Shown here: piece after piece, positions 46,001 through 56,825 of the stretch | How positions within the stretch are numbered: the stretch's first letter is position 1 | Layout: each line of letters opens with the position of its first letter | Origin: Anastatus disparis | Lineage: Eukaryota; Arthropoda; Insecta; Hymenoptera; Eupelmidae | Assembly: GCA_017163975.1 (NCBI GenBank) | Contig: JAFFSR010000278.1 | Span: forward strand, 248,001-312,000 | Direction: 5' to 3' | Length of the DNA: 64,000 nucleotides | The notes under the pieces: model-generated | What the model was told of the DNA's origin: nothing | Databases searched by the model: none | Seen by the model: the letters and a program-made list of their open reading frames with translations, nothing else | Position numbers and translations under genes: made by a program

Positions 46001-46531
46001 TGGGTTAGCAAAAATAAACATTATATGAAAAATTTTAGCGAATTTCAAAGTGAAATTAATTTTGATGTAATTGAAATACAATAACAAAGTTTAAAATAAA
46101 TATGTCACGCTACAACGATAATAAATTCATATTTTATTATGTTAATAAAGTGCGCGATTTTAGGATTTTAATATATTTTCTTTTTCTTACTGATTGATAA
46201 AGTATTTCTTATGGTAAAGTGCTCAAAGTAATGCTCGTGAAAGTGCTTATTGAAAAGTGCTCGTAGAATGAGAGTGTAAAAGTGCCTCTCAATCTTGATT
46301 TAATCTGTCTTTTTATATTGATGATCGCTGCTTTTGTTGAAGAATAATTGTCTTATAATTTGAATTTTGGATTGATGTCAATCTATGGAGCAATGCTTAT
46401 TATACATTTTGACTCTTATTGAATGATATGGTTAACGTGGTCAATCTGATTCATGTAGTCTTTGCATTGTTCTTGTTTTGCTGAATTTATAAATCTCATT
46501 GCACTTTCTTTTGTTTCATAAAAAATATCTT

Positions 46532-47113
46532 CAGGGTTTATTCATTAATTACATGTGGACGATTTTAACGATTTTCAACCCCCTCCCCTCATGTAAGGAT
46601 ACATAAGATAATAAATGACTAGATCTAAAACAATCCTAAATAAAATAATTTATATAGAAAAAGTTTTATCAGTTTAGATCAATTATTGTCAATGATTGTA
46701 GTTTGAGTAAAATTACATGCTATCATGAATTAAAAATATTTAATCCAATAATATTATTGCGTGATATTATAAAGTAGAATTTTTTGTGAATGAGTAAAAT
46801 TTAATAATTACAGTAATAAACAAAAAAGAAAGGATCATAATTTATATTTTCAAATTTTAAAAAGTGTTTTAAAATTTTCAAAATTTAAATAAAATTGTAT
46901 TTTAGAAACAAAAAAATAGATTTCATAGTTTCTTTACTAGATGCTTTACTCTGAAACGCCCATTATTTTTTATTCGAAGAAGCACATTACTACTTAAAAA
47001 ATATTACGTAAGAACAGCTTTTACCCCTACACCCTCCTAGATAAGGTCATGTAGAAATTATTGAAACCTCTTCTCCCTCTGAAGACCCTTACATAATTAA
47101 TGAATGGCCCCTA
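46532..47113. mobile_element. hAT-like non-autonomous element, 582 bp
   Basis: CAGGGTTTATTCATTAATTA at the left is mirrored by TAATTAATGAATGGCCCCT at the right. Pairing of CCCTCCCC-type runs continues inside. CAGGGG..ATTCATTAATTAC ends resemble a widespread arthropod hAT-type MITE; the eight-base duplications are not clear. Confidence 0.5.
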
Positions 47114-48284
47114 ATTTTATAATAAGGTGCTAAGTTAAATTATTTAATTGATCAATTACTGCATTTTTTGGAATAATAATTTTTTAAATAAAAGATACGT
47201 CATTACGTAACACAAGACTATTTGGTGCTGTTGATGTGATAACTAGTTATTGTTTCCGATGATATCTTCAATGACATTTCAAGAAATATATAAAAACTCT
47301 ATTATAAGAATTTTAAATTTTTCAAATAATTACAATAATATTAAAATAAACAAGACGTTCTGATAATAAACAGCATTTAAAATATGTTGATATAGTAATA
47401 TATATTGTGATTAATCTAAGTATTTATACATGAAAAAATGCATACTGAAGAAAAGTAAAGTAAGTACTGAGTAAGTAAATTTTTTTCAGTTACTGCTCTA
47501 GTGTCTCTATTATTTAAATTTTTAAGAAAATTCCAATGAAAGGAGAAAGATATTTCTATATCTTGTGAACTTACTCGAGAAAAAATTTTTGGTGGAAAAT
47601 ATGAATTTTGGCAGCTGTTTGAAAATTTAAAATTAGTGTCATCTTGCCCCATTCATACCTGCAACAAACAAAAAATTTATAAATATTTCTTGTAGCGAGT
47701 GAGGTACGTATAAATTTTTTCAGAATTTTAAAGTTGGTAGAAGGTCATAAAAAAATTAAAAACCATATTTTTAAGCATTTCTGCATATGTGTGGGCTTAA
47801 GGATGAGCTAAAACACCGTTAAAAAAAGGATCAAACCTCAAATTGATTCTAGTATCGTGCCCAAAAATGAAAAATACAATATAAACATTGTGTAACAATC
47901 CCCCGTAGGTAACTTAAAACTGTAATTGGTGAAAACCATATTTCTTCAATTTCGATTTGAACGTATTTGGTATGAAGAGATATTTACTGCGAGTAACATT
48001 ATCTATAAGATTATGAATAAAATAAAAACTAAAAAAGTTTATTTCAACGAATTATGTACATAAAAATTATAGAAATAACGTATAAAAAGTCAATAATAAC
48101 ATAAATATGAAAAAAATCAATCTTCGTCGCTGTCTTCGATGATAACAGATATTCACATCAGTGTATTCAAACAAAATTCATTATTATAAATTTAATAAAA
48201 ATTTTCATCAGGAATAAAATTTTTATAAATTTTTTTGAGAAAGTTATAATGAAAAAATTTCAATTATGTAAAATCTTTAGAAAC

Positions 48285-48513
48285 TTTCGAGTATATACTA
48301 CTGAAGGAAGCCTCCAAACAGTAGCATGCGTTATAAGGCAAGAGAGAAGGTTGCTATCAAGATGCGTGCTATCTCTCTTTCGTCTCATTAGATTAGCTGT
48401 TTCCAAATGAGTCTAAAGAGAGATAAAATGTACCTGTATAGTAGCCTTCACTTTCTTCACCTCGTCAAGCTTTTAATAGCTGGAAGGCTTTTTCCAGTAG
48501 TATATGCTCGAAG
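48285..48513. mobile_element. Short inverted-repeat element in the foldback arm
   Basis: TTTCGAGTATATACTACTG and, at the other end, CAGTAGTATATGCTCGAA pair imperfectly, extended by AGGAAGCCT/AGGCTT. 229 bp, non-coding. Confidence 0.55.
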
Positions 48514-49045
48514 CTAGAAACCGACTGGGCATACGTAATCCCCCTTCAACTGTACCCTTATATGTTTATTATATTACAATCGATATCCTATTGTGATATC
48601 CTTGGAAGACCTCGAATTTACCCTAATTTCCCAACCAGGAAATCCATTCAAAAATTCATCTATAATTTACTTTAATCCAGCTCCATATGGAAATCTAGTC
48701 TCACTATTTTAACAGGGTGCTGCTTCATTATTTAACTTGTTTCTTATGTTAGTTCTTTTTACAACTCCATATGAGATTTTAGCATAAAATCTCACGTGAT
48801 CTCTCACGTTACTTCTTTTCGTTGGGTATTTATTAGTTGTGTTCCATTAAGACTGAAAAAGGCTATGCTTCGTTACTAGACCTTTGTGACTTGAAAGTGG
48901 TGCTATCTCACAACTGCGTTAAGAGTTAAAATATATTACATACATAAAGTTTAGTTGTGTCTTGCCGCTGCAGCTTTATTCTTCTGGCCTTTGCAGCCTA
49001 GAAGAATAATGCGAGAGAATAAGGTTGACATAAATGGGCTTCTGT

Positions 49046-49461
49046 ACAGCTTATTCTCTTTTATTCCTATTCCCTCGCGTTACTTTTTTAACCCGCAAAC
49101 TTTGAGCATATATACATAGAGGCAACATATTATGTGGAAAAGTAGTGGCTATTTTAACTATGATGTAAAAGAGAGGAAGAAAATAACAACTCACGTACTG
49201 TTTCTTTCGTGTTTACGGGAGCATTGCGCGAAAGAGATAAGATGTAAGTTATTATTTTCTTTCTGTCTACCTAAAGTTGCCACCACCTTTTAACATGGCA
49301 TGTTTCCTTCGTAGTATAATATGCTCTGAGCCCGCAAAGCACTTAGCGGCTATTACAGGCTGTGCGATACGCTCCGCATATTGCATATAGCCGTTAAGTG
49401 CTTATGCAGGCTAAAAGAATAATGTGAGGGAATAGGAATAACAGAGAATAAACTGTGCATA
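49046..49461. mobile_element. Nested inverted-repeat element with a central hairpin
   Basis: TTATTCCTATTCCCTCGC at about 49060 is mirrored by GTGAGGGAATAGGAATAA at about 49425. Between them a second stem AAGCACTTAGCGGCTAT (49337) pairs with ATAGCCGTTAAGTGCTT (49387). Confidence 0.55.
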
Positions 49462-49815
49462 AGTGCAGAGAAAGTAATATTAAAGAATGACATATACATA
49501 TTTTCACGCTGGCTCTATTTCGCATTGTATTTTTCGTTTTTAACAATATCTTATATTTTTCAAACAAGATTAGCATCAATAATTAATCTACATATATGTG
49601 TCTAGTACCTTTGACAACATGAGAAGTATATTACTGTCTTGGCAAAATGTAAACGACTGTATAAAGAATATTTTATATTTTTCTCTCATGCGACCTATAT
49701 AAGAATATAGTGCTCCCTTTTTCACTTTCTATTAATATTTGTGCAATAATAGTAAATTGTTCTATTTTCGTTAATCGGGTTGCGTTACAAAGTCCTTCAA
49801 TCAAATTAACATTTC

Positions 49816-50202
49816 TTAAGAGGAGGTCATGTATCTCTGTCCTTTTCTAATCAAAGAATTAAGTTTTTTACAGGAACTAGTAACTTGAGCAAAAAATGAA
49901 GAGAAAGTCGCATCTCGTAATAAAAAAAGCAATATTTTCTTTGATAAGAAAGAATTAATTTTATTGCTTCGTTTTCAAGAAAACCTTGAAAAACTTAAAT
50001 CATAGAGGTTAGGGTGGACAATTTGGTTTTTCAAAGTTTTCTTGAGAACGAAGCAATGAAATTAATTTTTTCTCATCAAAGAAAATATTGCTTTTTTTGA
50101 TACAAGATGCGGCTTTCTCTTCATTTTTTGATCAAGTTATTAGTTTTTGTAAAAAAATTATTTCTTCGATTAGAAAAGGACAGAGATACGTGACCTCTTC
50201 TT
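49816..50202. mobile_element. Relative of the TTAA hairpin MITE family
   Basis: TTAA then GAGGAGGTCATGTATCTCTG; CAGAGATACGTGACCTC at the right end. Same size (387 bp) and full-length hairpin plan as the other copies, but the sequence of the arms is different, with AAGCAATATTTTCTTTGAT as the inner stem. The right TTAA has decayed. Confidence 0.6.
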
Positions 50203-50219
50203 CAGGCTCATTTTTATAG

Positions 50220-50720
50220 AAATTCTGGAATTCAACCTCTTGTTGTTACATTTTAATCATACTTGGAAGTATTCTTATCTAAGGTTCTAATATCATCAGT
50301 TACCTGGCTTGTTGCGCCTCTTCTGTTACTTTCGCTAATGTGTTGGTTCAGGTTTCCGTTCGCAAGAACAGTGTTATCATGTGCTGATGTATCCGCACCA
50401 ATAGTTAATTACTCTCCAGCTGCGGTCAATTAAATCCGTAATTCCTCTACTTTTTTTTGTTTTCCTTATAACCTCTTTTAATTCTTTCAATTTTCTCCTG
50501 TGTACACGTATTTATCTTTACTTGTTCTTTTAAAGCTTATAAGTCCTTCTTTTTAATTACTACCACTTCTGGATCTTTTTGTCTGATTTGTTCTTATCCT
50601 GATCTTTTTTAGATGTTGTTTTTCTTCCGTTTTTATCTTTGATTTTCATTGCACCTGTCATTTTTGCTGTCTAATTATAACGTGATATCTAAATTGTTTA
50701 CCCAGGGATTCGCTTTTTTT
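50220..50720 (-). pseudogene. Lysine-rich coding remnant, unrecognised
   Basis: The minus strand from about 50661 reads MTGAMKIKDKNGRKTTSKKD before stops. Polylysine/glutamine-like fragments continue in other frames to about 50300. It may be the decayed ORF1 of a retroelement; nothing identifies it. Confidence 0.2.
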
Positions 50721-51836
50721 TTTTTATATATGTTTCGCACACTTAAACTGCATACAATTACAATTATTTTTGTCCTTTGAGTACACACAGGTACCCGCAC
50801 AATTACAATACTCTAAATATTTATACACCTTATTATTAACATATACGGCAAACTCTCTTATTTGTTTGATACCATACTACATACTGCGCAGAATCTGAAA
50901 CATAGTCTTAACAGCGTCATTTACTAAATTTCTTACATTAATTTAAATATTTATAATTATAATTATCGCCTTTGTGACGCCTCTTTTATCGTTGCGGTTA
51001 CTAAAAGCTGCCACAAGACAATGCATTATTGAAAGAATTTAACTTACTATACTGTTCATCGGTGATGCGCGACTAGATTTCATCTATTCTACATAACTAT
51101 ATGCGTTTAAAACTTGATTTATAAAAGAAAATATATAAACTTGAAATGAATATTATGGAATTGATAAGCTTTATTAATTAGGATGTTTTTTTTAAATTTT
51201 GTTCACAATTTTCGTTTGCTACTAGATACGCCTCGTGTCCCTCAATGCAAAACAATTCCAACCAGTGAAGTTTCAAAAATGTTTTTTTATTTCGTTAAAT
51301 TTTTAAAGTACAAATACATTGCTCATAAAATGAAATTATTATTTATTCTAACTTGCATAGATATTTCATTACTTTTAAATTTAATTATCGTTCCTAAAAA
51401 GTTCTACGGTTTTTATGCTGTCGGCATATCCGTTTGATTGCGTTACTTTAGAATGCTTCTAGAAAGTTCGAAAGATTTTGAGCTGATGGCACATCCGAGA
51501 TTTTACGAGAACTAACATAATAAACAAGTTAATTAATGAAGCGACACCCTATTAAAACAGTGAGACTGGATTTCCATATGGAGCTGAATTAAAGTGGATT
51601 TCTGATGGATTTTCGAATGGATTTCCTGATTGAAAAATTAAGGTAAATTTAAGATCATTCAAGGATATCATGGTGGGATATCGAGTGTAATACAATAAAC
51701 ATATGAGGGGAGAGTTGAAGGAAGCTTACGCATGCGCAGAAGGTTAAAGTAATATATGAAGATACGCTGTCGGTTTGTAGGGACTGTGGTGCTGTACAGT
51801 CAGCTCTCCTTTCAGGGGTTGTAATTATGTGCAGTA

Positions 51837-51923
51837 CCAACATAGCATGGAAGGTTGATGCAAGGTTTCAGTTCAGATAATTTCATTACTGAAACCTTGC
51901 AGCAACCTTTCATGCTGTATGGG
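51837..51923. mobile_element. 87 bp minimal member of the CCCA...GCATGAAAG family
   Basis: TA at 51835-51836 and 51924-51925 flank an imperfect palindrome. The right end CTTTCATGCTGTATGGG and the left CC.ACATAGCATGGAAGG pair, and both arms continue into GTTG.TGCAAGGTTTCAG. Only about 17 bases separate the arms. Confidence 0.75.
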
Positions 51924-52784
51924 TAGGTCTCTACTAGTTATAGGCTACACAGATGGTCTGCAGGGCTCTTGGGTATGCGCAGTAGGTCTCCATAGGTTAT
52001 AAGCATGCGCAGTTGGTTTTTAGGGATAGTGGAATGTGCTGTAGGATTGTAGAGATTGTAAATCAGTAGAGTTTAGTTAATGTGTGAGTATTTGATAAAG
52101 ATTTTAGATAGTTGAAATTTTTTATTATAACTACCTCAAAAAGATTTATAAAAATTTTATTTCCGATAGAATTTTTTATTAAATTTGTAATAATGAATTT
52201 TGTTTAAAAATACACATATGAAAATCTGTTATCATTGAAGATAGCGACAAAGACTGATTTTTTTCACATTTTGATTGTTATTATTGACATTTTATATATT
52301 ATTTCAATAATTATTATGTACATAATTGGTTGAAAAAAATTATTTTAAGTTTCTATTTTATCCATAATCTTATAGATAGTTCTACTCATGATAAATATCT
52401 CTTCATACTAAATACGTTCAAATCGAAATTGAAAAAATGCGGTTTTTACCTATTACAGCTTCAAGTTGCTGACGGGAGATTGTTACATTATGTTCATATT
52501 GTATTCTTTATGTTTGGCAAGCTGCTAGAGTCAATTTTGAGGCATAATACCTTTTTAAGCCCATAGCAAAAATTATTAAAAATATGACTTTTAATTTTTT
52601 TGACTACCTTCTACCAACTTTAAGGATCTGAAAATATCCATACATACTTCTCTCGCTACAAGAAATATTTATGAATTTTTCTGTAGTTGCAGGTATGAAT
52701 GGGGCACGATGACACAAATTTAAAATTTTTAAATAGCCGCCAAAATTTGAATTTTCCGCAAAAAATTTTTTTTTTGAGTAACTT

Positions 52785-52959
52785 TATTACATGGAAAACA
52801 GAACATTTGGTGGCGCTGCTGACAGCATTGAGAAAGCTGTCTTTCGTAGATGAATGCGCGCTGTCATGCACGGTGTGGTGGCGTGTATGTTGTTATTATT
52901 TTCTTTGCTTAGCAACGAAACTAAAGCTGCCAGGCTTGAGCTTGTCAGTGCTGCAACCG
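52785..52959. repeat. Left inverted end of the two-gene transposon
   Basis: Aligned with the reverse complement of 59464-59628, several blocks agree in order and spacing: TTACA.GGAAAA, ACATTT..GG..CGCTG, GCTGTCTTT, CATGCA.GGTG..GTGGC and CAGT.CTGCAACCG. Overall identity is only moderate. It begins just where the preceding foldback arm ends. Confidence 0.55.
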
Positions 52960-53298
52960 TAAATTGATAAACTGTATAATGATTTTCGGTAAGATTTAAT
53001 CAAGTTCTAAATTGAAATGAACGCATACGTAGAAGAAATCTTGAAAAATTGGAACTTATCTGACCTTCCATATTTCTTTACAGGTAGTTATATTTATTAA
53101 CCTTCAGGCGGCCGGCATTTTATAATGTCCAAAAGTGATACTTTGAAAAATTTTTTTCAAAGGTCAAGAGGTCATGAGTTATGTATACAACGTGCATATG
53201 AGTAGTCACTTTGATTTTGTTCAATATAGTAATTGAAATTATAAATATTTAAATTTATGTTGTGGGATGTGTTGACAAACAAAAATTTTTGTCTCTAG

Positions 53299-53945
53299 CA
53301 AGGAGAGTGCATTTCATTTGGGTCTTGGATTGTCTCCTAGCTTCAGGATCTTTTTTCTTACATAAGATCATGAAAAAAACCGCGTCCATTCGGTCCAACG
53401 CTCGATTTTTTCCGAGTTATGAGCAGTTTTGTCTGTTTTGTTGAAAAAATTGCATCTGCTTTATAATTTTACAATTTTCGAACTACTTATTCTAGAAGGT
53501 TTTTACTGATTGCATATTAAAGTTGAGATTGAAACATTTTGATTAAAAAAAAATGTTTCCAAAAAGCTCAAGTTGTTAAAAACTTATAAAGGGATGAAAA
53601 TTGAAATGAATTCCTGACTAAAATGTTGCATTTATTTTCTATGCATTTTTTTAGCTAAATATTTGCGCTATTTTTATTCGCCCATAACTTTTTAACAGCT
53701 TGAGCTTTTTTTTTGGACACGTTTTTTTTTCAATTGAAAGGTTTTAATCTCAACTTTAATATGCAATCAGTAAAAACCTTCTAGACAGATACAATTTTTT
53801 CAACAAAACAGACAAAACTGCTCATAATTCGGAAAAAATCGAGCGTTGGACCCAATGGATACGGCTTTTTTCTTGATTTTATGTAAGAAAAAAGATCCTA
53901 AGGCTAGAAAAAAATCCAAGACCCAAATTCAATGCACTCTCCTTG
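53299..53945. mobile_element. 647 bp foldback MITE inside ORF1
   Basis: CAAGGAGAGTGCATT at the left is mirrored at the right, with arms pairing for about 250 bases (GGGTCTTGGATT, CAACGCTCGATTTTTTCC). TA occurs at both borders. Removing the insert with one TA restores a continuous SAM-domain frame, which supports the borders. Confidence 0.8.
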
Positions 53946-54150
53946 TAAGTGAAGATGATATTGATAATATAATACCATCAGCGTGCGAATTAAAAACGAA
54001 GTTCCGTAATATGTACAACATGTTCAAGAGATTTCCCGAGTTTATTTCTGTTGATGAAAATAATAGAATAAATTATAATATTACAATGAGATTACCACTA
54101 TCAAACATTTCAAGTAGTACAAAGAATCAGGTCTCAACATGAAAAAATGT

Positions 54151-54421
54151 ATTATATCCGTCAGATAGAATACGAAAAAATAAGAGACCCGTATTTTTTT
54201 GTTTTTTTAAATATGATGAATCGCAAAAGTTATAGCCGTTGTAAGTTAATGCAATTTTGATATATATAGATAAAATTCCATGATACATGATGTCACATTA
54301 TTATAATAATGTGATCTCACATACAATTTTAACTGCCTCTATCTCTTTGAGTTTTCATTTTTTTGGTAAAAGAAAAAATACGTGTCCTTTATTTTTTTGT
54401 GTTCCGCCTGACGGATATAAT
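54151..54421. mobile_element. 271 bp MITE inside ORF1
   Basis: ATTATATCCGTCAG and CTGACGGATATAAT are perfect inverted ends, and pairing continues through an AAAAAATAA region and ACACGTAT-like sequence. It lies in what is probably an intron of ORF1. Confidence 0.8.
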
Positions 54422-56825
54422 GGATTTAGAAATAATTTTTTATGCTAGGACCCAATAATAGTAACGCGAATGTCAGTACAAGCACAGTAGATAATAATAT
54501 CAGTATAGAATTAGAAAATGATGAACTTGATTCGAACGCTAGAAGGGTTTTTAAAATAGACAATAATGTTTTAGAAAAATTAAAGACTAAAGAATATGAA
54601 AAACTACACGCTAAGTAAATATTTTATTATTAATTAAGTTCCTTATATAGTTAAAATTACAATTTGTAAAAATTGGCTTTCGTTCCAAATTACATATTTT
54701 AGTTAAAAAAAATAAGATACTGTATAAACTACTTAGTACTGACAATAATTTAATGGGAAGATTAGCATTATTGAAATAAGCTGAAGAACAAGAAATCGTT
54801 TTATTTAGAAAAATAATTTGTGATACAATTATCCAGCATGAGTTATTAGAAACATTAAATTTACAAGTTCCAATAAAATAAGATAAACATATAATCATTA
54901 TTCATAATAGTTAGATTTTAAAATAAATAAATACACTATTTAAAATATCACATAATTATTTATCTTTACAATGATTGTAAATTAGAAATGCAGATTTTTG
55001 ATTTTATGATATTACACATATACACTTACAATATTGTTTCATCAGTGTACTGGTATTGATTTTTATCATTAATCCACTATACTTTTCTGATTTGATATCA
55101 AATTTTTTCTCAGTGTAAACAATGAGAGATATCTCGATTTAGCTGCATCTGTGGTTGAAATTTTTTCAAAATAAAAAGCAGTACTCTTACGAAGCAGCGT
55201 GCACAACACATAGGACGGTGAATGAAAAATAAATTGTTTAAAGAAAGAATGCTTCTGGACTGTTACATCAGTCTTATGATCAATGGAAAGATTTTATGTG
55301 AAAGGCTAACATTGTAAAAGTAGTCTATGTACTAAAGAAGACTAATCTCGATAGCCACAGTAATAATAAATAATTAAATTATCTTTTACATATAACAGAA
55401 TGACACTTTTTAATAAACAATATTTTCTTTTTAGAAACGTTAGAACTTGATTTGACTATACTGCAAAAAACGACAGATGTTCTAGAACCTAATAAACAAA
55501 ATCAAATAAGGGCAATTCGGAACAAAAGTCGAAATCACAGGTTTAAAAATGTTTATACGAATAAAAGTGGCTTAGATATTATAAATTCATATAGGATTTT
55601 AAAAACTTAATTTGCGCCGCATCTGGTAAATTATTTCTAAGACTTTAATTTAGAAAATTAGTTGACTCTTTTTTCAAATTTTAAATTGGTTCAGTTGCAT
55701 TATTTTTTACATAAATATATGGTTTAGATTTGTTTGGATTTTGAAAGTCAATTTGACACACAAGACGTAAAAAACAACGAGAGTTTCAACGGAATATTGT
55801 CATCAAATAGATTAAAGTAAAAACCTAAAAAAGAAAATGCCACAACATTTATTATTGCAGATTATACTGATTTACAAGACGTACCAAATGCGAATAAGGT
55901 CTTGGACGATAATGGCAAGAACTATAAATTTTTTTAATAATACATGTGCGTGTTATATACGCGGCAAAATTGTTATGTATGTAAACATTCAGTATATACC
56001 ACATAAATTTCTCTCTCTCTCCCTCTCTACATATATATATAGGGAAATTTACTTGGTACATATTCATTTTTATATAAAATAAAGTATGTCCCATGGTTAC
56101 TATCTTCTGCAATAGTAATTTTTTGTATGTTTTAATTTTATGGTATTTTAGGACATAAAAATGCTTTAGCATTTTTATTACTTATATCATTATTAAAACA
56201 TCTATTTAGAAGACCAAATGATTGTAAATGGACAATAACGAGGGGACAAATCAGTAAATTTTACATACAACATATTAAGGTAAAACTATTTTTTAAAAAT
56301 ATTTTTACTTTATTTTATTTTTTATGATAACTTTTAAGGATCATGAAAATTTTGAAGATTCTGTACAAGAGCACCGTACGACATTTCAAGATAAATACTT
56401 GCAAAATATACCATACACTGTATTTTATGGTCCTATAAGTTCTTTACAATGTTGCCATGTAATAATTGGCGAAAACTATTATCATTTTTCTAATTATATT
56501 GATGCAGTAGATGTACTATTCAAATATTTCATTACTTTTAAAGTAGACTATCCTATCATGAATGCTCATTCATGGGCTTTTTTTCAACAGCATGTCTATA
56601 AATTGGACAGAGAAAAATGAACAGTTGCAGGACGAATAATCACTGAATGTATTTAAGAATTAGAAAGATTTTTTTAATTCGCATAGTTTTGTAGTAAAGT
56701 TGCTTGTAGATTGTTTGTGATTTGTAAGCAAAACGTTTATAAATCAAATTATAAACGTATAAAAGTAATAATAGTCCATAATTAATTTAAAAAGAGTTAA
56801 TTGGCATATTATTTGTGTGAAAAAA

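Larger units (their letters stand above)
47569..52785. mobile_element. 5.2 kb foldback with diverged arms of about 1.2 kb
   Basis: 47569-48240 is inversely related to 52110-52785, and 48540-48770 to 51490-51725. Landmarks on both sides are GAATGGGGCA.GATGACAC, the AAGAAATATT..GAATTTTT region, CATATGGA...GTCTCAC and TATGTT.ATTATATTACA. Both arms even encode the same short peptide start MGxDDTNxKF, an echo of the duplication. The middle carries younger MITEs (48285-48513, 49046-49461, 49816-50202) and, in the right arm gap, 51837-51923. No transposase is visible. Confidence 0.7.
53017..56620 (+). pseudogene. ORF1 of the two-gene transposon: SAM-domain protein (decayed, interrupted)
   Basis: The start is MNAYVEEILKNWNLSDLPYF (53017), followed by a donor-like CAG|GTAGTT at 53083. 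The SAM-like fold continues with VDKQKFLSLA (about 53266-53298) and, after a MITE, SEDDIDNIIPSACELKTKF. Further coding pieces are 54449-54618 (Ser/Asn-rich, ISIELENDELDSN), about 54650-54890 (MGRLALLK, QHELLETLNL) and 55436-55611 (after acceptor TTTTTAG; SGLDIINSYRILKT). About 55835-55925 (TTFIIADYTDLQDV) and 56324-56620 (YTVFYGPISSLQCCHVIIGE, AVDVLFKYF, HSWAFFQQHVYKL) complete it. The last block resembles the conserved C-terminus of uncharacterised SAM-domain proteins in many insect and cnidarian genomes. Several stops, two MITEs and uncertain introns make it non-functional. Its role in transposition is unknown. Confidence 0.6.

Noticed and set aside
47416..52962. Matching MGxDDTNxKF frames at 47652 (minus) and 52699 (plus)
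   Set aside because: Considered as a conserved small gene, but similarity continues on both sides outside any frame, as expected for foldback arms, and the downstream residues diverge.
55837..56172. Overlapping plus and minus frames near 55.8-56.2 kb
   Set aside because: They run over CT/TA simple sequence. Only the short ADYTDLQD reading in another frame fits ORF1.
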